Below are positions 29,323 to 38,368 of a stretch of DNA of 64,000 nucleotides, piece after piece. The DNA comes from Acinetobacter brisouii CIP 110357 (GTDB taxonomy: Bacteria; Pseudomonadota; Gammaproteobacteria; Pseudomonadales; Moraxellaceae): positions 887,536-951,535 of the forward strand of contig NZ_KI530762.1 of assembly GCF_000488275.1 (NCBI RefSeq), written 5' to 3'. The position numbers and the translations under genes are program-made. A model generated the notes under the pieces. That model was not told the origin of the DNA. It saw nothing but the letters and a program-made list of their open reading frames with translations, and did no database searches. The stretch's first letter is position 1; each line of letters starts with the position of its first letter.

Positions 29323-29652
29323 ATGAATATTAATATGCTGATGCAGCAAGCCCAGCGCATGCAAAAAGACATGGAAAGCAATATTAAAAAAGCCAAAGAA
29401 GAGTTGGCACAAACTGAAGTACATGCTGAAGCGGGTGGTGGTCTTGTAAAAGTCACTATGACTTGCCGTCATGTGGTAAAACGTATTGAAATTAACCCAG
29501 AGTTGCTACAAGACGAAGCAGACATGATTGAAGACTTGATCGCAGCGGCAATGAACGATGCAGCACGTCAGGCAGAAGCAATTTCAGAAGAAAAAATGAA
29601 AGCTGCAAATGCTGGCACAGGTTTACCTCCTGGTTTATCTGGTTTGTTCTAA
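29323..29652 (+). CDS. ybaB: YbaB/EbfC nucleoid-associated protein
   Basis: 109 residues, the usual size. It is a dimeric DNA-binding protein with a helical, Lys/Glu-rich N-terminus ([14 protein letters not shown]) and a conserved core [20 protein letters not shown]. It coats or bends DNA and is nearly always placed just before recR, as here (11-base gap). In many gammaproteobacteria dnaX precedes ybaB; here metZ takes that place. Confidence 0.96.
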   Translation: MNINMLMQQAQRMQKDMESNIKKAKEELAQTEVHAEAGGGLVKVTMTCRHVVKRIEINPELLQDEADMIEDLIAAAMNDAARQAEAISEEKMKAANAGTGLPPGLSGLF

Positions 29653-29663
29653 GGGATTATTTG

Positions 29664-30260
29664 GTGTTTAGTCCCCGTTTTGAACAGCTTGTTCAAGCAT
29701 TACGCACCTTGCCAAGCGTTGGGCCGAAGTCGGCCCAGCGTATGGCACTGCATCTAGTGATGAAAAACCGTGAAGGTGCTTTTCAACTTGCCCATGCTTT
29801 GCATGAAGCGGCAACCTATATTCAGAGCTGTCATGTTTGTCATTCACTGAGTGAAGATGAAATTTGCGAAATCTGTGCATCACCACGTCGAGATGACACC
29901 GTACTGTGTGTCGTTGAATCGCCTGCCGATGTTATGGCAATTGAGCAAAGTGCTGGATTTAATGGAAAATATTATGTATTGGGTGGGCATTTGTCACCCT
30001 TAGATGGTATTGGGCCTGAAGAAATTGGTATTCCCGCATTGATTCAACGCTTAAAACAGGGGCAGGTTCAGGAAGTGATTCTGGCAACCAATGCGACGAT
30101 TGAAGGTCAGGCAACAGCGCATTACATTTTGGAAGCGTGTAAGACTCTGCCTGTCAGCATGACGCGAATTGCTCAAGGTGTGCCACAAGGTGGGGAGCTT
30201 GAGTATGTCGATAGTCATACGTTAAGCCAAGCCTTGCATCATCGTATGCAGTTAAAATAA
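29664..30260 (+). CDS. recR: Recombination mediator RecR
   Basis: 198 residues. It works with RecO (and RecF) to load RecA on SSB-coated single-stranded DNA. An N-terminal helix-hairpin-helix (LPSVGPKSAQRMALH) is followed by a zinc finger with Cys56, Cys59, Cys68 and Cys71, a Toprim domain (VVESPADVMAIE) and the C-terminal Walker B-like end. The GTG at 29664 was chosen because AAGGGA sits eight bases upstream and MFSPRFEQL matches the family start; a TTG one codon earlier is the alternative. Confidence 0.95.
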   Translation: MFSPRFEQLVQALRTLPSVGPKSAQRMALHLVMKNREGAFQLAHALHEAATYIQSCHVCHSLSEDEICEICASPRRDDTVLCVVESPADVMAIEQSAGFNGKYYVLGGHLSPLDGIGPEEIGIPALIQRLKQGQVQEVILATNATIEGQATAHYILEACKTLPVSMTRIAQGVPQGGELEYVDSHTLSQALHHRMQLK

Positions 30261-30269
30261 CCCAGTTCG

Positions 30270-30306
30270 CCATTCAAACATCCATCATTTGAGTGGTTTT
30301 TTAGTT
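30270..30306 (+). terminator. Terminator of metZ-ybaB-recR
   Basis: CCATTCAAA / TTTGAGTGG stem (one G-U pair) with a nine-base loop and a following T-run. Confidence 0.8.
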
Positions 30307-30515
30307 TTAAATTAAAATTGTTTAAAATATAAAGTCTATAACAACAATAAAATGGCTTTTATTGCTTGGTCAAAAATATAACAATAGGCGTGATTTTTTT
30401 AAATTGTTGACAATTATCGCAATCGACAGGTTTCTGATTCATCGGTTAATATGTAAAAAGGTTTAGCGTTATTTTTCTCACCTCTGAGGTAATGCATCAC
30501 GCATTTTGCAAGAAC

Positions 30516-31658
30516 ATGTATCATTTTATTCAGCATCAACCCGAACTCGAGATGGTCTTAGCTGCCATGGACCAAAGTGCCGTTTACGCACTCGATAGTG
30601 AATTTATCAAGGTTGATACGCTGTGGCCAAAATTAGGTGTATTCCAGATCAATGTTTCTGAGCAAACTTATTTGCTAGACGGTGTAAATTTAGATTTGAC
30701 TGAGTTCTGGAAAAAATTGGCAACAGCTCGGCAAAATATTTTCCATGCCTGTGGTGAAGACATTGATTTAATTTATCATTATGCTCAAGTTCGCCAGTTA
30801 AATAATGTATTTGATACACAGGTTGCCATGTCATTTTTAGGGCATGGTTTACAGGTCAGTTATCAAAATGCGTTGAAGCAGATGATTGACATTGATATTG
30901 AAAAAGATCAGACGCGTTCAGACTGGCTGGCTCGCCCATTGTCAGATAAACAGCTCTGTTATGCGGCCAACGATGTTATTTATCTGAATCATTTGGCACA
31001 GCGATTAAAGTCACAACTCCAAGATAAAGGTTTGCTTGAATTTGTGTTGGAAGATTGTCAACACTTGACTCAAGAAATTGCACAGCAAACGCCAATAGAG
31101 TTGTTATATACCGATATTGGAAATTATCGCCACTCACGCCGCCAACTGATGCAATTACAGCAGTTGAGTATCTGGCGAGAACAATTTGCAAAAAGCTTAA
31201 ATATCCCACGGAGTTTTTTGTTGAAAAATTCAACCATGATTGATTTGGTTGAAAAAAATCCGCGTAACCATTTTCAGCTCTCGCATATTAAGCATATTCG
31301 TCCAAATGTGATCCGTGAGTACGGTAAGCTTATTCTGGACTTATTGAAATATTTACCAGAGAAAGAGCTTTGGCCTGCCAGCATTCCACGACCAGTCAAG
31401 CATATTTCCAAGCCAGTAGCAGAGCAGATCGATCGTATGATTGCAGGGGTGGTTGAGCAGACCAGTATTCCACATGCGGTACTTATGCGGAAGAAGTGGC
31501 TCAATGAGCTCTATCAATATATTGTTATGCCGCAAGCAACACAAAAATTGTCCAGTTACCTCACAGGTTGGCGTTATGAATTACTCACCCAGCCATTGCT
31601 TGAAATCTTGCAGCAAGATCAGGAAAATCTGGCAGAGCAGATGAAAGTTCGCCAATAA
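30516..31658 (+). CDS. rnd: Ribonuclease D
   Basis: 380 residues from ATG at 30516. It is a 3'-5' exonuclease for tRNA maturation. DEDD motifs are visible: YALDSEFI (Exo I, Asp-x-Glu), HACGEDIDLI (Exo II) and CYAANDVIYL (Exo III, Tyr-x3-Asp). An HRDC domain follows from about residue 205. An in-frame ATG at 30492 lies too close to its GAGG site to be convincing; MYHFIQ at 30516 fits family N-termini, but its own ribosome-binding site is weak. This gene heads a compact run through trpB. Confidence 0.93.
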   Translation: MYHFIQHQPELEMVLAAMDQSAVYALDSEFIKVDTLWPKLGVFQINVSEQTYLLDGVNLDLTEFWKKLATARQNIFHACGEDIDLIYHYAQVRQLNNVFDTQVAMSFLGHGLQVSYQNALKQMIDIDIEKDQTRSDWLARPLSDKQLCYAANDVIYLNHLAQRLKSQLQDKGLLEFVLEDCQHLTQEIAQQTPIELLYTDIGNYRHSRRQLMQLQQLSIWREQFAKSLNIPRSFLLKNSTMIDLVEKNPRNHFQLSHIKHIRPNVIREYGKLILDLLKYLPEKELWPASIPRPVKHISKPVAEQIDRMIAGVVEQTSIPHAVLMRKKWLNELYQYIVMPQATQKLSSYLTGWRYELLTQPLLEILQQDQENLAEQMKVRQ

Positions 31659-31761
31659 CTCAAAAAATCCTATAGAATATTGCTGACTCTAGCGTCAATA
31701 ATGATGCTAGATTCAGTTATTTTGTATATTGTTATTTCTGTATTATAAGAGTGCCGTGGTT

Positions 31762-32067
31762 ATGGTTGTGCATTGTGATATTTATCGCTCTAGCAAAAAA
31801 GATGAAATGTATTTGTATGTTGCACGTCAAAATGCAGAGCAGGCGCATGAAGATCCATTTGCGAATGTTCCAGAAATGTTAAGCGTTGCTTTTGGGCGAG
31901 CAACATTTGTCATGCATCTTGAGTTAACCGAAACACGCAAGCTGGCGCGTGTCAATGTGTTGCATGTGATGGACTCTTTGCAAACCAAGGGTTTCTTTAT
32001 TCAGGTTCCACCAGAAGGCCTCATCAATGCAAATGCAGTCGAACCTGAAGGATTGCGAGGCGCTTAA
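31762..32067 (+). CDS. ycgL: YcgL domain protein
   Basis: 101 residues. [31 protein letters not shown] and [13 protein letters not shown] are strong YcgL signatures. The biochemical role is unknown; the fold was solved for Shigella/E. coli homologues. Alternative starts are ATG 31762 and the in-frame GTG at 31768, which would begin MHCD, the form found in related Acinetobacter proteins. It follows rnd by 103 bases and is two bases from the next gene. Confidence 0.92.
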   Translation: MVVHCDIYRSSKKDEMYLYVARQNAEQAHEDPFANVPEMLSVAFGRATFVMHLELTETRKLARVNVLHVMDSLQTKGFFIQVPPEGLINANAVEPEGLRGA

Positions 32068-32069
32068 CG

Positions 32070-32459
32070 ATGAATACAAGCATCGTGCATCAAACGATGG
32101 CATCTCTCACCGTGATTCCTGAAAATATTATTGCAGTGAGTGTGTATGTTGCAGGTGCAATTCTTGTGTTGCTGCTGTGGTATTTGATGACTAGGCCGTA
32201 TCCAAAATTTTGTGCAATGTCGACGTGGATTGTGTTTGCATTTATGGTGACGCCGAGCATTTCAGACGGGAGTAATGCTGCAATTGCTCCTGCTGTATTT
32301 GGACTCATGTTTGGTATTGTTACTCATGATCATAATTTGATGTGGGTAAATCTGGCTACAATTTTATTTGTGATCGGTTTAGGCAGTGTGGTGGGTTTCT
32401 TTTGGTTAAAATTTTTACAATATAAATCTCAACAAACCAAGAATACTGCTCCACTTTAG
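32070..32459 (+). CDS. Uncharacterised small membrane protein
   Basis: 129 residues with about four membrane segments (roughly 20-42, 48-64, 68-84 and 90-115), so an inner-membrane protein. No motif is recognised. The start is two bases after the ycgL stop and the end is 16 bases before the MoxR gene, so it belongs to the same transcript. Being next to a MoxR/VWA pair it may contribute the membrane partner of that complex, but this is inference from position only. Confidence 0.75.
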   Translation: MNTSIVHQTMASLTVIPENIIAVSVYVAGAILVLLLWYLMTRPYPKFCAMSTWIVFAFMVTPSISDGSNAAIAPAVFGLMFGIVTHDHNLMWVNLATILFVIGLGSVVGFFWLKFLQYKSQQTKNTAPL

Positions 32460-32474
32460 CAAAAGGAAGGCTTT

Positions 32475-33320
32475 ATGGTTGCCAAAGCGACAGCGCAGTT
32501 TCAAGGGACATCGCAGTATATTGCGTCAGATGGACTCAAACTTGCAGTTAATGCTGCCTGTACTTTGGAAAAACCATTATTGGTTAAAGGTGAGCCAGGA
32601 ACAGGGAAAACCTTACTTGCAGAGCAAGTCGCTGCCAGTTTGGGTTTGAAGCTGATTACATGGCATATCAAGTCGACCACTAAAGCTCAACAAGGGCTGT
32701 ATGAGTATGATGCAGTGTCGCGCTTACGCGATAGTCAACTTGGTGACAGCCGCGTTTATGATATCCAGCATTATATTAAGCCTGGCAAATTATGGGAGGC
32801 TTTTACCAGCACTGAACGCTGTGTATTGTTGATTGATGAAATTGATAAAGCAGACATTGAGTTTCCAAATGATCTGCTGCATGAATTAGACAAAATGTCA
32901 TTTTATGTTTATGAAACCAATCAGACCATTCATGCCAAACAACGCCCTATCGTGATTATTACTTCAAATAATGAAAAAGAATTACCGACTGCTTTCTTGC
33001 GCCGCTGCTTTTTTCATTATATTGAATTTCCAGATGAAGCCATGATGCGGAAAATTGTTGCGGTACATTTTCCGCAGATCTCACAGAATTTGCTCAGTCA
33101 GGCATTGCAGGTCTTTTATAAACTTCGAGATATTCCAAACTTAAAAAAAGCACCATCAACCTCTGAACTCATTGACTGGTTAGCGCTTATTTTAGCGGAT
33201 GATTTGCCTGAGCAGGTGCTACAACAACAATCAGCTTTGCCGCCGATGTATGGCGCACTGATAAAAAACGAGCAAGATTTGCAGTTGCTCGAACGCCTTG
33301 CCCAGATGTCACGGCGCTAA
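32475..33320 (+). CDS. MoxR-family AAA+ ATPase
   Basis: 281 residues. Walker A is GEPGTGKT (39-46), Walker B LLIDEIDKAD (about residue 120), sensor I VIITSNNEKELP and the sensor-2 region in the C-terminal lid. MoxR ATPases work as chaperones with a VWA-domain partner, usually to mature a metal- or cofactor-dependent enzyme. The partner gene follows after 12 bases. AAAGGAAGG precedes the start. The client of this pair is not evident here. Confidence 0.93.
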   Translation: MVAKATAQFQGTSQYIASDGLKLAVNAACTLEKPLLVKGEPGTGKTLLAEQVAASLGLKLITWHIKSTTKAQQGLYEYDAVSRLRDSQLGDSRVYDIQHYIKPGKLWEAFTSTERCVLLIDEIDKADIEFPNDLLHELDKMSFYVYETNQTIHAKQRPIVIITSNNEKELPTAFLRRCFFHYIEFPDEAMMRKIVAVHFPQISQNLLSQALQVFYKLRDIPNLKKAPSTSELIDWLALILADDLPEQVLQQQSALPPMYGALIKNEQDLQLLERLAQMSRR

Positions 33321-33332
33321 CGGGCAGCACTT

Positions 33333-34460
33333 ATGTTTATACGTCTATTTTATACTTTAAGAAAATACGGCGTTCCTGTTACAACCCAAGAATTACTCGA
33401 TTTAAATCAGGCAATTGAAAAGAATTTGGTATTTGCTGATCTTGAGCAATTTTATTGGCTTGTGCGTATGCTCATGGTAAAAGACGAGCGCTATTTCGAT
33501 AAATTTGATCGTGCCTTTAAAGCCTATATGGACGGGGTTGAACATCTGACCCAAGAAGAAATTTTAAATCAATTGCAACACTTACCTAAAGCATGGTTTG
33601 ATCTAGAACTTATTGAAAAAAAACTGACTGAACAGCGATTGCATGAGCAGCAGAAGAAGCATCAGGGTGGTAATAAAATGATTGGCACAGGCGGAACATC
33701 ACCGTTTGGTGCTTATGGCGATCACCCTGAAGGGATTAGAATTGGTGGGCCGAGCCGCAAACGTTCGGCCGTCAAGGTCTGGGAGCAACGTCAATATAAA
33801 AATCTAGATGATGAACAAGTGCTGAGTTCACGCCAGATGCAACTGGCACTGCGTTATTTACGCCGTTTCGCTCGTCAGGGCGTGGCTCAAGAACTCGATA
33901 TTCATGCCACGATTCAGGCAACAGCCAAACAGGGCATTTTAGATGTGCAGCTTGTCCCAGAACGCCGTAATGGTGTCAAAGTCCTCATGCTGTTTGATGT
34001 CGGCGGGTCTATGGATGGCTATGTCCAGCAGTGTGAAGCCTTGTTCAGTGCTGCAAAAAATGAGTTTAAGCATCTGGATTATTTTTATTTTCATAACTGT
34101 CTGTATGACTATGTCTGGAAAGACAATACTCGCCGTAATACAACACGCTTGTCGACTTGGGATTTGCTCCATACATATAGCTCAGACTATCGGGTAATTT
34201 TCGTTGGTGATGCCAGTATGGCACCCTATGAGTTACAGAGTGTCGGTGGTTCAGTTGAATACATGAACGATGAGTCAGGGCAAATCTGGTTACAACGCAT
34301 CCGACAGCATTTTCAGAAAACGGCATGGTTGAACCCAGAAGACCAGCGTTATTGGACATATACCAAAACCATTGGCCTGATTCAGCAGATTTTTGAACAG
34401 CAGATGTACCCAATGACCTTAAAAGGCATTGAGGAAATGACGAAGTATTTATCACGTTAA
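33333..34460 (+). CDS. VWA domain-containing (CoxE-like) protein
   Basis: 375 residues. The N-terminal helical part (1-120) is followed by a Gly-rich linker (GTGGTSPFGAYG, about 119-130) and a C-terminal von Willebrand A domain. Its metal-adhesion motif reads FDVGGSMDGYV (about residue 215), the Asp-x-Gly-Gly-Ser form seen in proteins paired with MoxR ATPases. It probably binds the MoxR ATPase encoded just upstream and presents the client. Last but one gene of the rnd-trpB run. Confidence 0.9.
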   Translation: MFIRLFYTLRKYGVPVTTQELLDLNQAIEKNLVFADLEQFYWLVRMLMVKDERYFDKFDRAFKAYMDGVEHLTQEEILNQLQHLPKAWFDLELIEKKLTEQRLHEQQKKHQGGNKMIGTGGTSPFGAYGDHPEGIRIGGPSRKRSAVKVWEQRQYKNLDDEQVLSSRQMQLALRYLRRFARQGVAQELDIHATIQATAKQGILDVQLVPERRNGVKVLMLFDVGGSMDGYVQQCEALFSAAKNEFKHLDYFYFHNCLYDYVWKDNTRRNTTRLSTWDLLHTYSSDYRVIFVGDASMAPYELQSVGGSVEYMNDESGQIWLQRIRQHFQKTAWLNPEDQRYWTYTKTIGLIQQIFEQQMYPMTLKGIEEMTKYLSR

Positions 34461-34484
34461 CAATAAATGAAGTGGGATAATATA

Positions 34485-35687
34485 ATGCAGCAATTACAAG
34501 GTTTTGCTTTACCAACTCAAGATGGTTTTTTTGGGGAATATGGCGGTCAGTTTATTCCGCCGCACTTAAAAGCGGCGATGGATGAAATCAATACTGCATA
34601 TGAACAGATTCGCCATACAGCAGAATTTCAGCAAGAACTGAGTGATTTATTTCAGCATTATGTTGGTCGCCCAAGTCCATTGTTTTATGCGAAGCGTTTA
34701 TCCGAACAGCTCGGCGGTGCACAAATTTATTTAAAACGCGAAGATTTAAACCACACTGGTGCGCACAAGATCAATCACTGTTTGGGTGAAGCCTTGCTCG
34801 CTAAATACATGGGCAAAACTAAAGTGATTGCAGAAACAGGAGCAGGGCAACATGGTGTTGCACTTGCAACAGCCTGCGCTTTGGTGGGCATTCCGTGTGA
34901 AATTCATATGGGGCAGGTGGATATTGAAAAAGAACACCCTAATGTCGTCAAAATGAAAATTTTAGGGGCAACATTAATTTCTGTGACCCGTGGGACAGCA
35001 ACTTTAAAAGATGCGGTTGACAATGCCTTTAAAGAATATTTGAAAGATCCTGAAAACTATATCTATGCGATTGGTTCGGTTGTTGGACCTCATCCATTTC
35101 CAAAAATGGTGCGTGATTTTCAGGCCATTATTGGCGATGAGATTAAGCAACAAAGTCAGGCACAATTCCAGCAACTCCCAGATTATGTAGTTGCTTGTGT
35201 CGGTGGAGGGTCCAACGCAATCGGTGCGTTTACCGCATTTTTAAATGAAGATAGTGTCAAGTTGGTGGGGGTTGAACCTGCGGGTTATGGTCTGGATACG
35301 ACACAACATTCTGCAACTCTAACATTGGGCAAACCAAGTCAAATTCATGGTATGGCATGTTATGTGCTGGAAGATGAACAGGGGCAGCCACTGCCTGTAC
35401 ACTCTATTGCATCAGGCTTGGATTATCCTGGGGTGGGACCACAGCACAGCTTCTTAAAAGATTTGGGTCGGGTGGAATATACCACAGCAACTGATCAGGA
35501 GTGTCTGGATGCATTTATGACCTTATCTCGCGTGGAAGGTATTGTTCCTGCGCTAGAAAGCTCACACGCGGTTGCATGGGCACTGCGTGAAGCACCACAT
35601 TTGCCAAAAGAAACAAAAATTGTCGTGAACCTGTCTGGTCGTGGCGATAAAGATGCTGATTATGTTGCTCAAAAGCTAGGTTTATAA
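34485..35687 (+). CDS. trpB: Tryptophan synthase beta chain (stand-alone)
   Basis: 400 residues; a PLP enzyme that joins indole and serine to make tryptophan. The Schiff-base Lys95 is in HTGAHKINH, the catalytic Glu117 in AETGAGQHG, the phosphate loop GGGSN is near residue 227, and the C-terminal SGRGDKD is present. ATG at 34485 follows GTGGGA at good spacing; the in-frame ATG at 34467 has no ribosome-binding site. No trpA or trpF is nearby, so this may be a second copy or a free-standing form rather than the biosynthetic-operon gene. Only 24 bases separate it from the VWA gene. Confidence 0.88.
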   Translation: MQQLQGFALPTQDGFFGEYGGQFIPPHLKAAMDEINTAYEQIRHTAEFQQELSDLFQHYVGRPSPLFYAKRLSEQLGGAQIYLKREDLNHTGAHKINHCLGEALLAKYMGKTKVIAETGAGQHGVALATACALVGIPCEIHMGQVDIEKEHPNVVKMKILGATLISVTRGTATLKDAVDNAFKEYLKDPENYIYAIGSVVGPHPFPKMVRDFQAIIGDEIKQQSQAQFQQLPDYVVACVGGGSNAIGAFTAFLNEDSVKLVGVEPAGYGLDTTQHSATLTLGKPSQIHGMACYVLEDEQGQPLPVHSIASGLDYPGVGPQHSFLKDLGRVEYTTATDQECLDAFMTLSRVEGIVPALESSHAVAWALREAPHLPKETKIVVNLSGRGDKDADYVAQKLGL

Positions 35688-35701
35688 GTTCTATATAGAA
35701 T

Positions 35702-35730
35702 AAAAGAGCTACCTTTGGGTAGCTCTTTTG
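35702..35730. terminator. Bidirectional terminator after trpB
   Basis: AAAAGAGCTACC / GGTAGCTCTTTT stem with a short loop. It lies between convergent trpB and the first CBS gene. Confidence 0.9.
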
Positions 35731-35753
35731 ATTAAAGATGAACAGTGCTGAAG

Positions 35754-36260
35754 TTATTGCCGATCATAGGATTGTAATTGCTGAATTAAATTTTGCTGAT
35801 CCTTGATGGTTGCATCAGCTAGATCCCCAAAATTTTCAATATAATTCTCCAATTGTTGAATCAGGTCATGTTGATCTTCAATAATGGCTTTCACCAAATC
35901 TCCGACTGCAACCATTCCTACAAGCTGTTCTTGCTCTAGAACTGGTAAATGCCGTAAATGATGATCGGTCATTAATTTCAGACTGTCCTTCACAGTATGC
36001 TCTAGCTGAATGGTAATCACTTCGGCAGTCATTAACTCACGAACTTGAGTTTCTTCGGTGAGAAACTGGTGTTTGAGCATTTTACGCGCACAATCCCGCT
36101 CTGATAAAATTCCAACTACACGCTGTTCTTGAGTGACAATCAAAGCCCCTATATCTTTGTTTGTCATTAAAGAAATTGCTTCATGAATAGAAGCATCTGG
36201 TGAAATTGTATGAACAGAAGGATCAATTTTATTTTGTATCACATATTTAATATTAGTCAT
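35754..36260 (-). CDS. CBS-pair protein with duplicated tail
   Basis: 168 residues made of two CBS domains (about 10-65 and 75-130), which bind adenosine nucleotides in many proteins. The characteristic DIGALIV and LSERDCARKML segments are visible. The tail carries an imperfect internal repeat: AIIEDQHDLIQQLENYI then ATIKDQQNLIQQLQSY. The neighbour at 36373 has only one copy of this helix. The two genes are clear paralogues (same order of motifs, about half of residues identical by eye). No catalytic domain is attached, so it is probably a stress or energy sensor. Confidence 0.92.
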   Translation of the reverse strand: MTNIKYVIQNKIDPSVHTISPDASIHEAISLMTNKDIGALIVTQEQRVVGILSERDCARKMLKHQFLTEETQVRELMTAEVITIQLEHTVKDSLKLMTDHHLRHLPVLEQEQLVGMVAVGDLVKAIIEDQHDLIQQLENYIENFGDLADATIKDQQNLIQQLQSYDRQ

Positions 36261-36372
36261 GATTTTCCTAGATTTTTCGTTGTTCTAGTCTGACTAAAAT
36301 GAAACAAATCGATCATTTTATCAACAATTAATCCCATATAAAATGTAAGGAATAATTACATCTAAAATTTAT

Positions 36373-36804
36373 TTAGTGCGAAATATAGTGCTGTAGCTGT
36401 TGAATCAAATCATGTTGATCTTCAATGGTTGCCTTGACTAAATCACCAATTGCCACAAGACCAACCAGTAAGTCATTTTCCAAGACGGGTAAGTGCCGTA
36501 AATGTCGATCAGTCATTAATTTTAAGCATTCTTCAACGGTATTATTTAAACGTACACTAATGACTGCTGAGGTCATGAGTTCAGAAACTTGTGTACTATC
36601 TGCGGATAAATCACGCATGATAATTTTTCGGGCACAGTCGCGCTCCGACAAAATACCAACGACTTGATTACCTTCGGTAACAACTAGCGCACCAATATCT
36701 TTGTTTGCCATCAGCGTGACTGCTTCGGTAATTGATGCATCTGGAGCAATGGTATAAATCGATGAATTCTGTTTTTTTTGAATTACGTGGGCTACATTTG
36801 TCAT
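36373..36804 (-). CDS. CBS-pair protein, paralogue
   Basis: 143 residues; two CBS domains with DIGALVV, LSERDCARKII and DRHLRHLPVLE in the same positions as the neighbour at 35754. It ends in a single copy of the EDQHDLIQQLQ helix. The 112-base gap between the two genes is AT-rich and could hold a separate promoter for the downstream copy. The arrangement shows a tandem gene duplication. Confidence 0.92.
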   Translation of the reverse strand: MTNVAHVIQKKQNSSIYTIAPDASITEAVTLMANKDIGALVVTEGNQVVGILSERDCARKIIMRDLSADSTQVSELMTSAVISVRLNNTVEECLKLMTDRHLRHLPVLENDLLVGLVAIGDLVKATIEDQHDLIQQLQHYISH

Positions 36805-36931
36805 ATTATGCTTATCCTTCGCGGTTTTTTTAGTTGTAACTTAAGATGGAATAAATGATGAAATTTTGCAAGAGTGCAAAAATGAATAAATGTATATAAA
36901 AATTTATGTATAAGTTACAAATAGCAGGCAT

Positions 36932-36961
36932 AAAAAAACGCCACCTAAGTGACGTTTTTTT
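36932..36961 (-). terminator. Terminator of the Sel1-like gene
   Basis: AACGCCAC / GTGACGTT stem (one G-U pair), flanked by A and T runs; it abuts the stop codon of the gene at 36960. Confidence 0.85.
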
Positions 36962-37193
36962 ATGCTTTCATCGTTGCCAGTTTTTGCCAGTATAAAGCTT
37001 TCAGGCTATCGCGTTCTACGCGGAATCCTTGGGTGTAAAGTTCTGCCAAGAATAATGCAGCTTTGCCATGACCTGCGTGTGCAACTTTTTCTAGATCTGT
37101 AACAGCATCACAAAAATTCATTTGTGATTGGATTGTGTTAACTGCATTTGCGTACACATGCTCTAGGTCTTGTTGAGAGAGTTGTTTAATCAT
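36960..37193 (-). CDS. Small Sel1-like repeat protein
   Basis: 77 residues. The C-terminal half, GHGKAALFLAELYTQG followed by DSLKALYWQKLA, matches one Sel1-like (TPR-related) repeat, which usually mediates protein contacts. No signal peptide, so cytoplasmic. AAGGAGC precedes the ATG. A single repeat is unusual and suggests either a small adaptor or a cut-down member of the family. Confidence 0.8.
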   Translation of the reverse strand: MIKQLSQQDLEHVYANAVNTIQSQMNFCDAVTDLEKVAHAGHGKAALFLAELYTQGFRVERDSLKALYWQKLATMKA

Positions 37194-37409
37194 ATATAGC
37201 TCCTTATTTTAATTATGATTACATCGACTTATTTACTGAAGTCTAATTTAAATTAACATATCTACATTTAACTAATATTACAGTTCATATATTAAGTCAA
37301 TCTAGTTATGAGGGCAATTCCTATTCTTTCAAGGTTACATGATTAAACATTAAACAGAAATATTTTTTATTAATATAGAAATATAAAAGTATAACAAGGA
37401 GAGTAAATA

Positions 37410-37772
37410 ATGACCCTAACAATAATAGATGGTTTAGAATTTGACGTGCCTTTAGACCAGACGAAAATTAAAGCACTTGCTTTACTACATCACGATCAGC
37501 TAGGTGAGGCCATTTATCACGAAGATCAGCATATTGGTGAGTTAGGAATTGCGCATCGTGTCAAAATAGCGGACTTTACTCGTCAATTGCCTGCTGAACA
37601 ACGTCTCGAATTTTATAGAATATATAATCATGAATTGCGTCGTTTGGCGGTTGATGATCCATTGCATCCTCCACATGCTGAAGAGGGCGTCAATGTATTT
37701 TTATTAATTGTGATTATGTTGATGATTGCAGTGATTTTATATTTTGCTTTTGTGCGCCATGTAACAGGTTAA
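37410..37772 (+). CDS. Uncharacterised tail-anchored protein
   Basis: 120 residues. A polar, His- and acid-rich cytoplasmic part (1-92) is followed by one strongly hydrophobic C-terminal segment (about 94-115) and a short basic end, the layout of a C-tail-anchored membrane protein. AACAAGGAGAG before the ATG is a strong ribosome-binding site. No family is recognised. A short inverted-repeat element begins 46 bases after its stop. Confidence 0.78.
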   Translation: MTLTIIDGLEFDVPLDQTKIKALALLHHDQLGEAIYHEDQHIGELGIAHRVKIADFTRQLPAEQRLEFYRIYNHELRRLAVDDPLHPPHAEEGVNVFLLIVIMLMIAVILYFAFVRHVTG

Positions 37773-37817
37773 TACATAGTTCATTCAATGTTTAATATAA
37801 AATAAACCTCAATGATA

Positions 37818-37895
37818 AGACTTCTTTCATGATGATTTATATCATTTTATATTTTTTCCATAGAGGAAAGGAAAATGGATTAATGAAAGAAGTCT
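37818..37895. repeat. MITE-like element 1
   Basis: A 78-bp element bounded by the perfect 13-bp inverted repeats AGACTTCTTTCAT and ATGAAAGAAGTCT. The interior is AT-rich and partly self-complementary. The end sequence recurs at 44299 and 47474, so this is a dispersed family rather than a local hairpin. It has no coding capacity. Confidence 0.65.
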
Positions 37896-37946
37896 ATTGT
37901 ACTCTAAGGATGATCAACTTAAACTAATAATTCATAGAGGTTGGTC

Positions 37947-38291
37947 ATGCTTAAATCTATAGATACTATTGCAATATTATTTAGAAGCAGAGTTAAAATA
38001 TCTGTTCAATATTTTTCGCATTTTTTACTCAGTTGCATCGTACTGTCGGTGATTGTTTTTGTATATTTTATTTCAATTTGCCCAATTCAGAGTCATCAAT
38101 ATGATGTAGTTGAAAACTTGGCTCGTTCAGCGCAGTATCCCAAAACTCAGCATTTTGCGATTCAGTTGCTACAACAACCCAATTTGACTCAATGGCAGTA
38201 CTTTCAAGTGATGCGTGCTTATCAATACGAGAAAACCATAACAATGCGTTATCCTGCACTCAATACAAATGATACTCTGCCGAGATTTTAA
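37947..38291 (+). CDS. Uncharacterised single-pass membrane protein
   Basis: 114 residues. One strong membrane segment (about residues 26-46) follows a basic N-terminus; the remaining 65 residues are polar and probably periplasmic. AGAGG at 37936 supports ATG 37947. No family recognised. It lies 78 bases before ftsY on the same strand and might be co-transcribed, but a gap with TTAAACTTATTC-like AT sequence could hold the ftsY promoter. Confidence 0.65.
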   Translation: MLKSIDTIAILFRSRVKISVQYFSHFLLSCIVLSVIVFVYFISICPIQSHQYDVVENLARSAQYPKTQHFAIQLLQQPNLTQWQYFQVMRAYQYEKTITMRYPALNTNDTLPRF

Positions 38292-38368
38292 GCGGGCTCA
38301 AGCGGTAGAATAGCAGTAACTTATGTTAAACTTATTCTTTTTAATGCAATGTTTTTCAAGGGATCAGC

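Noticed and set aside
30407..30436. TTGACA before rnd as a promoter
   Set aside because: A perfect -35 but no acceptable -10 at 16-18 bases, so not listed as a feature.
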